DNA of 13,106 nucleotides from DASUPK01 sp036377415 (lineage in GTDB: Bacteria; Actinomycetota; Thermoleophilia; Solirubrobacterales; 70-9). Of the stretch, positions 12,407 to 13,106 are shown in pieces. The notes under the pieces were generated by a model that made no database searches, had not been told where the DNA came from, and was given only the letters and a program-made list of their open reading frames with translations. Every line of letters starts with the position of its first letter. The stretch's first letter is position 1. The DNA is taken from contig DASUYK010000032.1 of assembly GCA_036377415.1 (NCBI GenBank), positions 1-13,106 on the forward strand, read 5' to 3'. A program made the translations under genes and the position numbers.

Positions 12407-13106
12407 CTAGCCGGCGGCTGACTCGGACCGCTCGGCTCCGTCGCCGTTCTGGCGCGCAAGTACGGCGGTCTCCGCCCGGGGAACGAAGCGCCGGAAGATC
12501 CCGCGCCGTCCGCCGGCGGCCTCGATCAGCTCGCCGATCGACGCTTCCAGATCGCGGGCCAGGTCGTCGAGGTCGGGCATCCCGTCGTAGTCCCCGATCA
12601 GGCCGAAGTTGACCTGTCCGTCGTAGCTCATCACGCCCACGCAGAGCCCCTGGTTCTTCGCCAGTGGCACCATCGGGAAGACGCGCTCCATCCGGCGACC
12701 CATCAGATAGAGGGGGAACTGAGGTCCGGGGACGTTGGTGACCACGAGGTTGAAGAACCGCTGGTGCGACTGGAGGCGCGCGGCCTGGCCGGCGAGCGTG
12801 GGGGGAGCGAAGTCGGCGAGCTGGGTGAGGAGGCTGGCACCGAGCGCCTGCTTCGACTCCTTCAGGTCCCCCATCGACTTCCTGACGATGTCGAGGCGCC
12901 GCCTGGGGTCCTCGCACCAGACCGGCAGCGGGGCCATCATCGTCGTCACGCGGTTGCCGAGAGCGCCGCGCTCCTCGGCAGACCGAACGCTGACGGGGAC
13001 CATCGCTCGCAGCTCGAGATCCGCCGTGGGGTGCCCGCGGGTTCGCATGTAGCGCCCGAGCGCGCCTGCGACGGCCGCGAGGATCACGTCGTTGACGGTT
13101 CCGCCG
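12407..13106 (-). CDS. WS/DGAT-family acyltransferase (5' partial, C-terminal part)
   Basis: About 232 C-terminal residues; the frame runs off the window edge, so the start and the catalytic HHxxxDG motif are outside. Visible family marks are GGTVNDVILA at the very edge (the conserved ND motif), PVSVR and GNRVTTMMAPLPV, the NLVVTNVPGPQFPLYLMGRRM block, and the DUF1298-type ending (FPMVPLAKNQGLCVGVMSYDGQ, then FGLIGDYDGMPDLDDLARDLEAS). The family joins acyl-CoA to diacylglycerol or fatty alcohol, making triacylglycerol or wax esters stored in lipid bodies and acting at the membrane surface. Which acceptor is used cannot be told. It is convergent with the deacetylase gene. Confidence 0.88.
   Translation of the reverse strand, partial: GGTVNDVILAAVAGALGRYMRTRGHPTADLELRAMVPVSVRSAEERGALGNRVTTMMAPLPVWCEDPRRRLDIVRKSMGDLKESKQALGASLLTQLADFAPPTLAGQAARLQSHQRFFNLVVTNVPGPQFPLYLMGRRMERVFPMVPLAKNQGLCVGVMSYDGQVNFGLIGDYDGMPDLDDLARDLEASIGELIEAAGGRRGIFRRFVPRAETAVLARQNGDGAERSESAAG

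Overview
The window is a stretch of a high-GC, gene-dense bacterial chromosome. Codon third positions are almost always G or C, GTG and TTG starts are common, and genes overlap or are separated by a few tens of bases. A GarA-type FHA gene directly followed by an FtsR-type MerR regulator is an actinobacterial hallmark. A wax-ester/diacylglycerol acyltransferase, a VKOR-DsbA pair and an RTX-like secreted calcium-binding protein fit too. The last of these is typical of deep-branching soil Actinomycetota, and I infer Thermoleophilia/Solirubrobacterales or a relative. That placement is inference; no rRNA is present.

Layout. 1-3064 (+): a co-directional, tightly packed run of garA-like FHA (5' end off the window), ftsR-like MerR, an SRPBCC protein and an alkyldihydroxyacetonephosphate-synthase-like FAD enzyme. 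3074-5027 (-): two tandem paralogous membrane proteins with a cytoplasmic sigma-region-4-like HTH, one membrane helix and an RskA-like extracytoplasmic domain. 5081-5701 (-) and 5748-6146 (+): a divergent pair, a glycolipid-binding-family protein and a hotdog thioesterase. 6143-7930 (-): glutamine-dependent NAD+ synthetase. 8019-8468 (+): a small HExxH (IrrE/ImmA-like) metallopeptidase. 8465-9130 (-): a potassium-channel-like protein. 9170-10298 (-): a secreted RTX-repeat protein broken by one extra base. 10398-11613 (+): VKOR homologue and membrane-anchored DsbA-like thioredoxin, an oxidative-folding pair. 11660-12349 (+): YdjC/ChbG deacetylase. 12407-13106 (-): C-terminal part of a WS/DGAT acyltransferase.

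How the parts relate. The first block joins a phospho-switch of 2-oxoglutarate metabolism and a division-gene regulator to a possible ether-lipid enzyme. Lipid themes recur (AGPS-like, glycolipid-binding, thioesterase, WS/DGAT), but the genes are not in one operon. The VKOR-DsbA pair lies beside a secreted protein with four cysteines and in the same window as a membrane protein with two extracytoplasmic cysteines, so these are natural candidate clients.

The most noteworthy signals are the tandem HTH-TM-RskA-like regulators, which look like one-chain transmembrane signalling proteins; a repeated promoter layout (TANNNT, six bases, start codon) that implies leaderless transcripts; a 12-bp perfect palindrome between nadE and the metallopeptidase gene; and the frameshifted RTX gene. 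No RNA gene, insertion sequence, CRISPR array or gene-free stretch over 300 bases was found. The longest gap is about 100 bases.
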